A stretch of 64,000 nt of DNA from Clostridium sp. K13 (GTDB lineage Bacteria; Bacillota; Clostridia; Clostridiales; Clostridiaceae): assembly GCF_019734195.1 (NCBI RefSeq), contig NZ_JAASHM010000005.1:1-64000 (forward strand). Reading direction: 5' to 3'. Positions 7,604 through 16,238 of this stretch are shown in pieces. Each line of letters begins with the position of its first letter. Within the stretch, counting starts at the first letter, position 1. The notes beneath the pieces were generated by a model that was given only the letters and a program-made list of their open reading frames with translations, made no database searches and had not been told where the DNA came from. Position numbers and translations under genes: made by a program.

Positions 7604-8590
7604 ATGAACAAATCAAAAAAGTTTACAAGAAAAAAACTTAGCAAAAAAAGAAAGATTATAATAAAAAATAGTATTGCAATAATAGTTTTAGTAGGTGTTT
7701 TGTTTGGAATAAAAAACTTATATAATGATAATGAAGATACAGAAGTTGTTGCCAGTCAAAACATAAATATAAAGGAAGAAAATGAGTCAGAGGAAAGTAG
7801 TAATGCTAAGGTTGATGGTGAAGAATCTAATATATCTAACAAAGAAAATGTTAATACTGCTACAAATAAACAAGATATAGTATATACTTCTTATGAAAAT
7901 GATTTATATGCAGATAATGCTAAAGATATAGAATGTATGCTTAGTAAATGGAATTATTTAAGAGAAGATGGAAAGAAAATTGCATATCTTACTTTTGATG
8001 ACGGACCTTCTACTGAGGTAACACAGCAAATTTTAGAGACTCTTAAAGCTAATAATACAAAGGCTACTTTCTTTGTGTTAGGAAGTAATGTTGAGAAAAG
8101 TGATACACAAAAAGAATTGTTAAAAGAAATGGTTATGGAAGGACACGCCATTGGAAATCATGGATATTGTCATGATTATAGTGTCTTATATCCAGGCAGA
8201 GTTGCGGATCCTACTGCGTTTATAAATGATATGAAAAAATCAGAAGATATAATGAAATCAGTTTTAGGTGAAGATTTTACTACTAATGTTATTAGATTGC
8301 CTGGAGGACATATGTCCTGGAATACGAAAGCGTTAGATCCTATTCTAGAACAAAACGGTTATAGTTACATAGATTGGAATAGTTTGAATGGAGATGCAGA
8401 AAGTAACGGTAGAACAGTTGAGCAATTAGTAAGTAGATTAAAGGGTTCAGTAAATGATTTAGCAGGAAATGATGATGTTTTAGTGGTGTTAATGCATGAT
8501 ACAAATGCAAAGGAAACAACAGCACAAGCATTACAACAAATTATAGACTATTTAAAGTCTTTAGGATATGAATTTAGAACTCTGAAGTAA
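7604..8590 (+). CDS. Membrane-anchored polysaccharide deacetylase (NodB domain, PgdA-like)
   Basis: A 328-residue CE4 deacetylase, probably removing acetyl groups from peptidoglycan or another cell-surface N-acetylglycan. A basic N-terminus (KKFTRKKLSKKRK) precedes one membrane segment (~24-40), then a Glu/Asn-rich linker (~45-100). The NodB domain starts near residue 125. Its motifs are visible: LTFDDGPS (motif 1, catalytic Asp plus metal Asp), HAIGNHGYCHD (motif 2, metal histidines), RLPGGH (motif 3) and LMHDTN (motif 5). The active site should lie outside the membrane. It is a single-gene unit between two terminators, with a GGGGGAA site before the ATG. Confidence 0.93.
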   Translation: MNKSKKFTRKKLSKKRKIIIKNSIAIIVLVGVLFGIKNLYNDNEDTEVVASQNINIKEENESEESSNAKVDGEESNISNKENVNTATNKQDIVYTSYENDLYADNAKDIECMLSKWNYLREDGKKIAYLTFDDGPSTEVTQQILETLKANNTKATFFVLGSNVEKSDTQKELLKEMVMEGHAIGNHGYCHDYSVLYPGRVADPTAFINDMKKSEDIMKSVLGEDFTTNVIRLPGGHMSWNTKALDPILEQNGYSYIDWNSLNGDAESNGRTVEQLVSRLKGSVNDLAGNDDVLVVLMHDTNAKETTAQALQQIIDYLKSLGYEFRTLK

Positions 8591-8598
8591 AAAAGTTT

Positions 8599-8640
8599 TA
8601 AATACTGGATGAATTAATTATTTATCCAGTATTTTATTTG
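8599..8640 (+). terminator. Intrinsic terminator after the deacetylase
   Basis: An AATACTGGAT / ATCCAGTATT stem is followed by TTTATTT, shortly after the stop codon. Confidence 0.85.
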
Positions 8641-8698
8641 TATATATTAGAAAATATAAATAAAGAAAGTAAGTCTATAAAACTGAAAGGAAATTGGC

Positions 8699-9400
8699 AT
8701 GAAAAAAATATTAATAGTTGAGGATGAGGAAAGTATAAGAGGGTTTTTAAAAATAAATCTAAAGAGAAATGGGTTTGAAGTTTTAGAAACTGATAATGGA
8801 GAGGAAGGTTTAGAAATAGTAGAGAGAGAAGAGCCGGATATAGTAATATTAGATGTTATGTTACCAGGAATAGATGGGTTTGAGGTATGTAAAAGAGTAA
8901 GAGAAAAACAAGAGAGCATAGGAATCATAATGCTGACAGCAAAGGGACAAGAGATGGATAAAATAATAGGTCTTGAATATGGGGCAGATGATTATATGGT
9001 AAAGCCATTTAATCCTATGGAATTATTGTTAAGAATAAAAGCTATATTAAGAAGAATTGGAAAAGATGATGAGAAAAAGGTTTTAAAAGAGGGGATATTC
9101 ACTGTAGATATATATGGAAAGAAAATTTTTAAGGGTGATGAAGAGATAGATTTAACGCCTAAAGAATATTCACTTATTAAAATATTCATAGAGAATCCTA
9201 ATAGAGCCTTTTCAAGAGATGAATTACTGGATTTGGCTTGGGGGAAAAATTATTTTGCAGATTCAAAGATTATAGATGTTAATATAAGAAGACTTAGAAG
9301 TAAAATAGAAGATTCATCATCCAAACAAGGATATATAGAGACAATATGGGGATTTGGTTATAGATGGAGAGGAGAAGAGTGTGAAGAGTATACGAAGTAA
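8699..9400 (+). CDS. OmpR/PhoB-family response regulator
   Basis: A 233-residue regulator. Its receiver domain (~1-120) has the acidic pocket (EDEE), phosphoacceptor Asp in VILDVMLPGIDG (~residue 53), Thr in MLTAKG and Lys in MVKPFNP. A winged-helix DNA-binding domain follows (~130-228) with LTPKEYSLIKIF and the recognition-helix region IDVNIRRLRSKIE. It is the first gene of a trio with a histidine kinase and a secreted protein. The kinase start lies inside this gene's 3' end, so the pair is translationally coupled. The target genes cannot be read from the sequence. Confidence 0.95.
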   Translation: MKKILIVEDEESIRGFLKINLKRNGFEVLETDNGEEGLEIVEREEPDIVILDVMLPGIDGFEVCKRVREKQESIGIIMLTAKGQEMDKIIGLEYGADDYMVKPFNPMELLLRIKAILRRIGKDDEKKVLKEGIFTVDIYGKKIFKGDEEIDLTPKEYSLIKIFIENPNRAFSRDELLDLAWGKNYFADSKIIDVNIRRLRSKIEDSSSKQGYIETIWGFGYRWRGEECEEYTK

Positions 9401-10784
9401 GTTACTAAAGAATTTCCTTATAGTAATAATATTAACAGTTTTAATACTAGATATATTAACTCTGTTATGTTTAAAGGGATATTATTATAAAAATACTCAA
9501 AATACTTTACTTAATCAACTGGAATCATCTATTAAATTTTATCAAAAATATTTTTCAAATAATAAATTAATGGAAAATATATATGAAAATGTTGATGTTT
9601 TTTTGAATACTAATGATGAACAAATTGAAATATTAGATTCAGATGGAAATTTATTAATGGATTCATATGGGGTAAGAGATGCAGAACTTTTAAGCACACC
9701 AGATATTGCAAAGGCTAAAGCTGGTGAGGTAGGGGTTTGGACTGGAAAAGTAAATTGTTATAATGATAAGGTAATGATAGTATCTAAAGCTATTACCTCT
9801 AAAATAGATATTAATGAAAGAATTGGTATAGTTAGAATTATTTTTTCATTAGAGGAAGTACATAAAATAATAGATTCATTTAGTATATTATTTTTAGCTA
9901 TTTCTGTAATTGTGGGTATGCTAGGAATAATAATGAGTTTAATAATAGCTAGGGATATAGTATATCCAATAAAAAAAATAACAGAGGTTGCTAAAGAAAT
10001 GGCAAAAGGGAATTTAAATATTAGAAGTAATATTACTGATAATATTGAAATTGCTCAATTATCAAAAACATTGAATTATATGGGGTGTGAAGTTGAAAAA
10101 AGAGAAAAATTAAAAAATGAGTTTATATCATCAATTTCTCATGAACTAAGGACTCCGTTAACATCAATTAAAGGATGGGCTGTTACATTAAAATATGATT
10201 GTAGTGATATGGAAACAGTAGCTTTAGGCCTTGATATTATTGAAAAAGAAAGTGATAGGTTAACTGATATGGTTGAGGAGTTACTTGATTTTTCAAAACT
10301 TATAAACGGTGTTATTACATTAAATGTAAAAGAAAATGACGTGAAAAGTTTTATTGAGTATATTGCAAATTATATGAGACCAAGAGCTGATAGAGAGAAA
10401 AAAAGGTTTATAATAAATATAGATAAAAATGTTGGTAAAGTTTATTTTGATGAAAATAGGATTAAGCAAGTTTTAAGTAATATTATAGATAATGCTTTTA
10501 AATTTACTGGTGAGCATGGAGAAATAATATTAAGTGTTAAGAGAGAAAATGGTAATTTGGTGTTTATAGTAAAAGATAATGGAAGTGGAATCAGTATTAA
10601 AGATTTACCAAGAGTAAAGGATAAATTTTATAAGGGCAAAAATAGTAAATCTAGGAATGGAATAGGCTTATCTATATGTGATGAGATAGTAAACTTACAT
10701 AATGGAAGCTTAGAAATCGAAAGTAAGGAAAATGAAGGGACAGAAGTAGTTATTAAAATTCCATTGAATCAGGGAGAAATATAG
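9381..10784 (+). CDS. Sensor histidine kinase paired with the upstream regulator
   Basis: I start this kinase at the GTG at 9381, which has GGAGAGGAG 5-14 bases upstream. An in-frame TTG further up has no site. The protein has 467 residues: a membrane segment at ~10-30, an extracytoplasmic sensor of ~135 residues with no recognised fold, a second membrane segment at ~167-190, a HAMP domain, HisKA with phospho-His in SSISHELRTPLTS (~252), and a HATPase domain (NIIDNAFKFTG, VKDNGSG, GIGLSICDEI). The frame overlaps the regulator gene by 20 bp. The downstream secreted protein follows with a 1-bp gap and is a plausible partner or target. Confidence 0.93.
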   Translation: MKSIRSKLLKNFLIVIILTVLILDILTLLCLKGYYYKNTQNTLLNQLESSIKFYQKYFSNNKLMENIYENVDVFLNTNDEQIEILDSDGNLLMDSYGVRDAELLSTPDIAKAKAGEVGVWTGKVNCYNDKVMIVSKAITSKIDINERIGIVRIIFSLEEVHKIIDSFSILFLAISVIVGMLGIIMSLIIARDIVYPIKKITEVAKEMAKGNLNIRSNITDNIEIAQLSKTLNYMGCEVEKREKLKNEFISSISHELRTPLTSIKGWAVTLKYDCSDMETVALGLDIIEKESDRLTDMVEELLDFSKLINGVITLNVKENDVKSFIEYIANYMRPRADREKKRFIINIDKNVGKVYFDENRIKQVLSNIIDNAFKFTGEHGEIILSVKRENGNLVFIVKDNGSGISIKDLPRVKDKFYKGKNSKSRNGIGLSICDEIVNLHNGSLEIESKENEGTEVVIKIPLNQGEI

Positions 10785-10785
10785 T

Positions 10786-12246
10786 ATGAGTAGAAAATTT
10801 TTGTTAATATTTTTTTTCATTATAATATTACTTTTTGGGGGTCAGGCGAAGAGTATTAGTGAAGAGAATAGTGGGATTTTTAATTTTATTGGAACCTGGA
10901 GAATTGAATCGCTAGAAAAACTAGGTGATAAAGAAGATGATGAGGAGGATTTAGCGTATTTAATTGGTGATGAAATACAGTTAGATAGTAATAAAGTTAA
11001 TATTCTAGGGATTTATAAACAAAATATTCATTACAAATTAAAAGCTGTTCAGGGGGATTACATCATTTCTTATGAAAATAGCTTAACAATGAATGAGTTT
11101 ATGAACGGTAGAGAAATGGTAGATTTAATATCTATAATTGATAAGAATCAAATAATAGGAGAATTCTTTTTAAATTCTGATACTGAAATGATATTACTAT
11201 ATAAAAGTAATCTGATTAAATTAAGGCGTATAAATAAAAGTGCTAATTTTGATGATATCAAAAATGATGTTGTCATAGGAAATGAAACTCAAGAGGAAGA
11301 GTTTGATGCAAAAGAAGGAATTATGTTAGGTATTAAAACTCCAAATAAGGAAATAGATGAAGGAATATATAGCAATGAGAAATATAGAACTTTATGGATA
11401 TCTCATGATAATTGGAAAATAGGAAATGTTTATGAAAAACCAAATATTATTTTTCCGAGATTAAATGGAATATGGAAATTAGAAGTTAATCAAAAGAATA
11501 GTAATGGCTTTGAATATGATGAATTTCAGGTTGGAAAATATGACGAAAAATTAAAAGATAATACAGTAGGAAAGTTAAATTTAGATAAAAGTGAGTATAA
11601 GACCATAAAATTTGTTGGAAATGATTATATTGCAATAGGAAAATATCAAGGAAATTCTTTTATGGGAAATTATCCAATTTATCAAATAATACCTGTAAAT
11701 AATATTAACATTGAAAATGGTTTACAGATAGATGAGATATTTACAGGAATTGAAAAGGAGAAATACTTAGAAGAATTTCAAGGAGAAATTAATAGTTTAT
11801 CCCAGGAACAATTAGAGCAATTAAATATTTCATCAATAAATTATAATAATTTGGCAATAGAACGAAGGATAGGACGCTGGATGTTTGTAGCTAATTTATT
11901 ACCAAGAGATATTAATGAAGCAGGGGAAAGTTTTAAAATATCAATACTACCTGATAGTAGATTTATAAATTATAATTCTCTCTATATGTCTTGGAAAGCA
12001 CTAAAACAACAATTAGGATTTTTTAAGGATGTATTTATATCTCCATTAGGAAAAATTGCATTAGTTCAATTTTATGATTATATAGCGATTTATAAAATAG
12101 AGAATGGAAATTTGATAACAGAGCCATTAGAAATGATTCCTATAGGTGAAAATGATGAAATAATAATGTCTGAATGGTCTAGTGGAAGTTATGTAGAACA
12201 GTGGGAAAAGGCATTTGTTGATGGGGAGTTAATAATAGAAAATTAA
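10786..12246 (+). CDS. Secreted protein of unknown function, third gene of the two-component operon
   Basis: A 486-residue protein beginning with a clear signal sequence or membrane anchor (residues 4-19 hydrophobic, ending FGGQAKS). It lacks a lipobox Cys. The mature part has at least three segments that each open with a G-W strand: GTWRIESLEK (~36), GIWKLEVNQK (~228) and GRWMFVANLL (~364). This suggests repeated beta-rich (possibly lipocalin-like) modules. I do not recognise the family. The ATG lies one base after the kinase stop, so it is tightly co-translated and may be an extracellular co-sensor or effector of the kinase. The function is inferred from position only. Confidence 0.8.
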   Translation: MSRKFLLIFFFIIILLFGGQAKSISEENSGIFNFIGTWRIESLEKLGDKEDDEEDLAYLIGDEIQLDSNKVNILGIYKQNIHYKLKAVQGDYIISYENSLTMNEFMNGREMVDLISIIDKNQIIGEFFLNSDTEMILLYKSNLIKLRRINKSANFDDIKNDVVIGNETQEEEFDAKEGIMLGIKTPNKEIDEGIYSNEKYRTLWISHDNWKIGNVYEKPNIIFPRLNGIWKLEVNQKNSNGFEYDEFQVGKYDEKLKDNTVGKLNLDKSEYKTIKFVGNDYIAIGKYQGNSFMGNYPIYQIIPVNNINIENGLQIDEIFTGIEKEKYLEEFQGEINSLSQEQLEQLNISSINYNNLAIERRIGRWMFVANLLPRDINEAGESFKISILPDSRFINYNSLYMSWKALKQQLGFFKDVFISPLGKIALVQFYDYIAIYKIENGNLITEPLEMIPIGENDEIIMSEWSSGSYVEQWEKAFVDGELIIEN

Positions 12247-12316
12247 TAAAAGTATACTTATGAGAAATATACATAATGTTTTTTTTGATAAAAAATTAAT
12301 AAATTGTATAAAAGTG

Positions 12317-12344
12317 TTGTAATATGAAATATATATGGTATAAT
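12317..12344 (+). promoter_or_regulatory. Promoter of the first zinc-ribbon gene
   Basis: TTGTAA (12317-12322), a 16-bp spacer and a perfect TATAAT (12339-12344). This leaves a ~120-nt leader with a small AGTCAAA/TTTGACT hairpin (12354-12371) before the gene. Confidence 0.6.
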
Positions 12345-12470
12345 TAAAAAAGAAGTCAAAAATATTTGACTAATACAAGCACAAGATTTAAAGTAGATTA
12401 ATAAAATTTCTCCTATTCAAGAGATATGTTATTAACCATGATAAATCTTAAGAAAATGGAGGAATTTAAA

Positions 12471-12626
12471 ATGGCAGATAAGACTATCGTATGCAGAGAC
12501 TGCGGAAAAGAATTTTTATTCACTGAAGGAGAGCAAGCTTTCTACAAAGAAAAAGGATTCGATAACGAACCAGTAAGATGCGTTGAGTGCAGAAGAGCAA
12601 GAAAAGCTCAAAACAACAGAAAGTAA
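12471..12626 (+). CDS. Small zinc-ribbon protein (51 residues)
   Basis: MADKTIVCRDCGKEF opens a 51-residue protein with two CxxC knuckles (CRDC and CVEC) about 27 residues apart and a very basic tail (RRARKAQNNRK). This is the layout of short zf-trcl-type zinc-ribbon proteins common in clostridia. I place the start at 12471, preceded by ATGGAGGAA; an upstream in-frame ATG at 12438 lies in the leader and lacks a site. It is probably a nucleic-acid or ribosome-associated protein, but this is not shown. A close paralogue lies at 29941-30096 with the same promoter-leader-terminator layout. Confidence 0.9.
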   Translation: MADKTIVCRDCGKEFLFTEGEQAFYKEKGFDNEPVRCVECRRARKAQNNRK

Positions 12627-12635
12627 TTGAATTTT

Positions 12636-12670
12636 CAAGACTATAAGATTTATTCTTATAGTCTTTTTTT
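12636..12670 (+). terminator. Intrinsic terminator after the zinc-ribbon gene
   Basis: An AAGACTATAAGA / TCTTATAGTCTT stem with a 4-5 nt loop and seven T. Confidence 0.9.
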
Positions 12671-12790
12671 ATAGAAAAAATTAATATAGTATAAAATATA
12701 TTTATATAAAAATAATGAATTTATATCATGGTTGATGAAAAATATGGTAAAATATATAAGTCGTATAGTTTATTAATAGGGGGCAAAAAA

Positions 12791-13945
12791 ATGAATAGAA
12801 ATACAGTAGATAAAAGAAAAAAATTCCCTAAAAAGAAAGCAATAATTGGTTCAATTATAATCTTAGTAATAGTAGCTATAATTGGTACAATTATGGGATA
12901 TTTTAGTTATGTAAAAAGTAAAATATATACAGAGCCTAATGAAGTAAAATTAAATACTGTAGAGAAGAAAAGCGAAGATGATGTAGATTATAAAGAAGTA
13001 GAGGGAATTACTAATGTATTATTAGTTGGGACAGATGGAAGAGATTTAGAGGAACCTGCAAGAGCAGATTCTATTATAATTGCAACATTGGATAGTAATA
13101 ATAAAGAAATAAGATTAACTTCATTATTTAGAGATACACTTGTTGATATTGAAGGATATGGAGCCAACAAGTTAAATGCAGCTATGGCTTTTGGGGGAAT
13201 AGAATTATTAAAGGATACAATAAGAGAAACATATGACATAAGTATAGATAAATATATAATAATAAATTTTTGGGGGTTTGAAGCTATAATTGATCAGATT
13301 GGCGGATTAGAAATAGATGTTAAAGATTATCAATTAAAGGAATTAAATAAGTATATCGGAGAATCTACAGGTGGAAATGACTGCCCCGTTACAGAAACAG
13401 GATTACAATTATTAAATGGAAAACAAGCATTATCTTATGCAAGAATAAGAAAAGGTGTTGGAGATGAGTTTGAGAGAACTGAAAGACAAAGAGAAGTATT
13501 ATTTAAAGTTGCAGAAAAGTTAAGAGAAACAAAACCAACAAAATACTTAGGAATTGTTAATAGCATGTTAGATTATATAAATACTAATATAGATATTATG
13601 GATGCTATAAATATGGCATATACAATTTATAAATTTCCTAGCTTAGATACAAAGCAAATTCATATTCCGCTTACAGAATTATCTGATGATATGAAATATG
13701 GCGGAGGAATTGGTTGGGTATTTATAATGGATAGAAAACAAAATACTGAAATTTTACATGATTTTATATTCAATGATATAGAACCAGATGAAAGTAATTT
13801 TGATTATAACTCTTTAAGAGAAGCTCTTTATGAATATAAAACTGGAGAGTGGAAGGAGGATTATGAAAATGATTATGATAATAACAGCAATCAAGAAAGT
13901 ATAAATGAAGAAGACGAAGAAGAAGTTAGTGGTGAATGGGATTAA
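12791..13945 (+). CDS. LCP (LytR-CpsA-Psr) family cell-wall glycopolymer ligase
   Basis: A 384-residue membrane-anchored LCP protein, a family that transfers undecaprenyl-linked glycopolymers onto peptidoglycan. The start is the ATG at 12791, after AGGGGGC; the frame is open further upstream without a good site. A basic N-terminus precedes one membrane helix (~20-40). The LCP domain spans ~75-280 and has LLVGTDGRD, RADSIIIATLD, the Arg of LFRDTLV, KLNAAMAFGG, LLNGKQALSYARIRKG and FERTERQREVL. The last ~40 residues are very acidic and Asn-rich. It is monocistronic, with a terminator 9 bp after the stop. Confidence 0.94.
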   Translation: MNRNTVDKRKKFPKKKAIIGSIIILVIVAIIGTIMGYFSYVKSKIYTEPNEVKLNTVEKKSEDDVDYKEVEGITNVLLVGTDGRDLEEPARADSIIIATLDSNNKEIRLTSLFRDTLVDIEGYGANKLNAAMAFGGIELLKDTIRETYDISIDKYIIINFWGFEAIIDQIGGLEIDVKDYQLKELNKYIGESTGGNDCPVTETGLQLLNGKQALSYARIRKGVGDEFERTERQREVLFKVAEKLRETKPTKYLGIVNSMLDYINTNIDIMDAINMAYTIYKFPSLDTKQIHIPLTELSDDMKYGGGIGWVFIMDRKQNTEILHDFIFNDIEPDESNFDYNSLREALYEYKTGEWKEDYENDYDNNSNQESINEEDEEEVSGEWD

Positions 13946-13952
13946 TTAAGAT

Positions 13953-13993
13953 AGAAAATTGTTTGTAGTTATTAAATTACAAACAATTTTCAT
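13953..13993 (+). terminator. Intrinsic terminator after the LCP gene
   Basis: A long GAAAATTGTTTGTA / TACAAACAATTTTC stem followed by an AT-rich tail. Confidence 0.8.
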
Positions 13994-14052
13994 TAATTAA
14001 ATTATTTTATATATAAAAATAATATTAAAATGTATTTATTTGTAGATAAGGA

Positions 14053-14098
14053 TTGAAAAATAGTATACAATTGATATATAAGTCGGAAACGTTTCCGA
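14053..14098 (+). promoter_or_regulatory. pulA promoter with a LacI-family palindromic operator
   Basis: TTGAAA (14053-14058) and TATATA (14075-14080) form a sigma-A-like promoter with a 16-bp spacer. Immediately downstream is the perfect 16-bp palindrome TCGGAAACGTTTCCGA (14083-14098). Its central AAACGTTT is the core of LacI/GalR-family and CcpA-type sites. Its position at about +1 to +15 predicts repression. It resembles a dedicated maltose/maltodextrin repressor site more than the usual cre consensus (TG-N-AANCGNTNNCA). No such regulator gene is in the window. Confidence 0.7.
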
Positions 14099-14143
14099 AA
14101 ATTCTTATCCAATGGACAAAGTTTATAGAGGGGAGATAATAAA

Positions 14144-16129
14144 ATGAGTATTAAAATGGAATTTAATAATGATTTTGATAAAATATATGGTTATAACGGA
14201 GAATTAGGAGCAATTTATAATAAAGATAGATGCAAATTTATATTATGGGCACCTACAGCAACTAATGTTCAAATAGCGTTGTATGGCGATGATGGATATA
14301 AATATAATTGTGATGCTAAAGAAGTTTATTCTATGAGTAAGGGGAGTAATGGAACGTGGATAATTGAGTTAAATGGAGATTTGAATGGTAAATATTATAA
14401 TTATTTAGTTAATGTAGATGGAAAAATTAACGAAGTGGTTGACCCTTATGCTAAATCGGTAGGTGTTAATGGAAATAGAGGAATGATAATAGATTTAGAA
14501 AGTACAAATCCGGAAGGATGGCAAGGGGATAAAAAACCAGAGTTAAAGGATCCTACTGATTCAATAATATATGAAGCACATATAAGAGATTTATCTATTG
14601 ATGAGTCTTCAGGAATAGATAATGATTATAAGGGGAAATTTAAAGCATTAACTATTAAGGATTCATGTATTCCAGGAACAAAAATTAAAACTGTAATAAA
14701 TCACATAAAGGATATGGGGTTTACTCATATTCATTTATTACCAGCATTTGATTATGGATCTATAGATGAAACTAAGTTAGATGAGCCACAGTTTAACTGG
14801 GGATATGATCCTAAAAATTATAATGTACCGGAAGGTTCTTATTCAACAAATCCTTATTTGGGAAATGTTAGAATAAAAGAGTTTAAAGAAATGGTTAAGT
14901 CATTACATGAGGCAGGAATAAGAGTTGTAATGGATGTTGTTTATAATCATACTTATAATCTAGAATCTTGTTTAAATAAGGCTGTTCCGGGATATTACTA
15001 TAGACAAGATGAAGAGGGGAATTATAGTGATGCTTCAGCTTGTGGTAATGAAACAGCATCAGATAGATATATGTTTAGAAGATATATGGTGGATTCTGTT
15101 GTATATTGGGCTAAAGAATATCATATTGATGGATTTAGATTTGACTTAATGGGAATACATGATATAGAAACTATGAAATTAATAAGAGAAGAATTAAATA
15201 AAGTAGATCCAAGTATAATTGTATATGGTGAAGGTTGGATGGGAGGCCCAAGCCCTTTAAAGGATAGTGAAGCAGCGTTAAAGAAAAATACCTATAAGTT
15301 TGATGAATTACAAATAGCAGCATTTAGTGATGACTGTAGAGATGGAATAAAAGGACATGTTTTCTATGAAGAAGAAGCTGGATTTGTAAATGGTAAAGAG
15401 GGACTTGAAGAAACAATTAAGTTTGCTATAGTAGCATCAACACCTCATAAAGAAGTTGATAAAACTAATATAGTATATTCTGAGGAATTTTGGGCTAATG
15501 AACCGTATCAAACAGTAACTTATGCATCAGCACATGATAATTATACTTTGTGGGATAAACTTCAAATAGTATCGCCACATTGTACAGAAGAAGAATTAAT
15601 AAAGATGAATAAGTTAATAGCTGGAATAATACTTACTTCACAAGGTATAAGTTTTATACATGCTGGTGAGGAAATGGCAAGAAGTAAAGTTGATGAAAGT
15701 GGGAAGTTAGTTGAAAATAGTTTTGCATCCTCTGATAAGGTGAATGGAATTTGTTGGGATAGAAAAGTTAAGTATAAAGAGTTAGTTGAGTATTATAAAG
15801 GGTTAATTTCTTTAAGAAAAGAGTATAAAGCTTTTAGAATGAATAGCAATAAGGAAATACAAAGAAATATCCACTTCTTAGAAAAAGGAAATGAGTTCGA
15901 GGCTGATAATTTAGTTGCGTATTTAATAGATTCTAAAAATATTGATAATAAGTGTTCTAAAATAGCAGTTATAATAAATGCTAATGAAAAAGAAGAAACT
16001 ATTAAGCTTAATGAAAAAAATTGGGGAGTACTTGTTGATGAGAAAAAAGCAGGAACTGAAATTATTGAAAGGATAGATAGTGATGTAGTAATGGTTCCAG
16101 CAAAATCAATAAAAGTATTAATAAAATAA
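14144..16129 (+). CDS. pulA: Type I pullulanase (glycogen/starch debranching, GH13)
   Basis: A 661-residue cytoplasmic type I pullulanase hydrolysing alpha-1,6 branches in pullulan, limit dextrins or glycogen. An N-terminal CBM48 domain (~15-110) precedes the GH13 barrel. The YNWGYDP-type signature is present as FNWGYDPKNYNVPEGSYS. Catalytic motifs are DVVYNHTYN, GFRFDLMGIHD (nucleophile Asp), YGEGWMGG (acid/base Glu) and ASAHDNYTLWDKL. There is no signal peptide, so substrates are probably intracellular glycogen or imported maltodextrins. AGGGGAG precedes the ATG. The LacI-type operator upstream predicts sugar-dependent control. Confidence 0.95.
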   Translation: MSIKMEFNNDFDKIYGYNGELGAIYNKDRCKFILWAPTATNVQIALYGDDGYKYNCDAKEVYSMSKGSNGTWIIELNGDLNGKYYNYLVNVDGKINEVVDPYAKSVGVNGNRGMIIDLESTNPEGWQGDKKPELKDPTDSIIYEAHIRDLSIDESSGIDNDYKGKFKALTIKDSCIPGTKIKTVINHIKDMGFTHIHLLPAFDYGSIDETKLDEPQFNWGYDPKNYNVPEGSYSTNPYLGNVRIKEFKEMVKSLHEAGIRVVMDVVYNHTYNLESCLNKAVPGYYYRQDEEGNYSDASACGNETASDRYMFRRYMVDSVVYWAKEYHIDGFRFDLMGIHDIETMKLIREELNKVDPSIIVYGEGWMGGPSPLKDSEAALKKNTYKFDELQIAAFSDDCRDGIKGHVFYEEEAGFVNGKEGLEETIKFAIVASTPHKEVDKTNIVYSEEFWANEPYQTVTYASAHDNYTLWDKLQIVSPHCTEEELIKMNKLIAGIILTSQGISFIHAGEEMARSKVDESGKLVENSFASSDKVNGICWDRKVKYKELVEYYKGLISLRKEYKAFRMNSNKEIQRNIHFLEKGNEFEADNLVAYLIDSKNIDNKCSKIAVIINANEKEETIKLNEKNWGVLVDEKKAGTEIIERIDSDVVMVPAKSIKVLIK

Positions 16130-16238
16130 TATACTAAATATATAGGCAATAGAATAAATTATATAGGATGTGGTTTTTATTAAAATTAATAAACTACATT
16201 CTATATTGTATTTAAAATTGATAAAAGGGGTGAGACTT

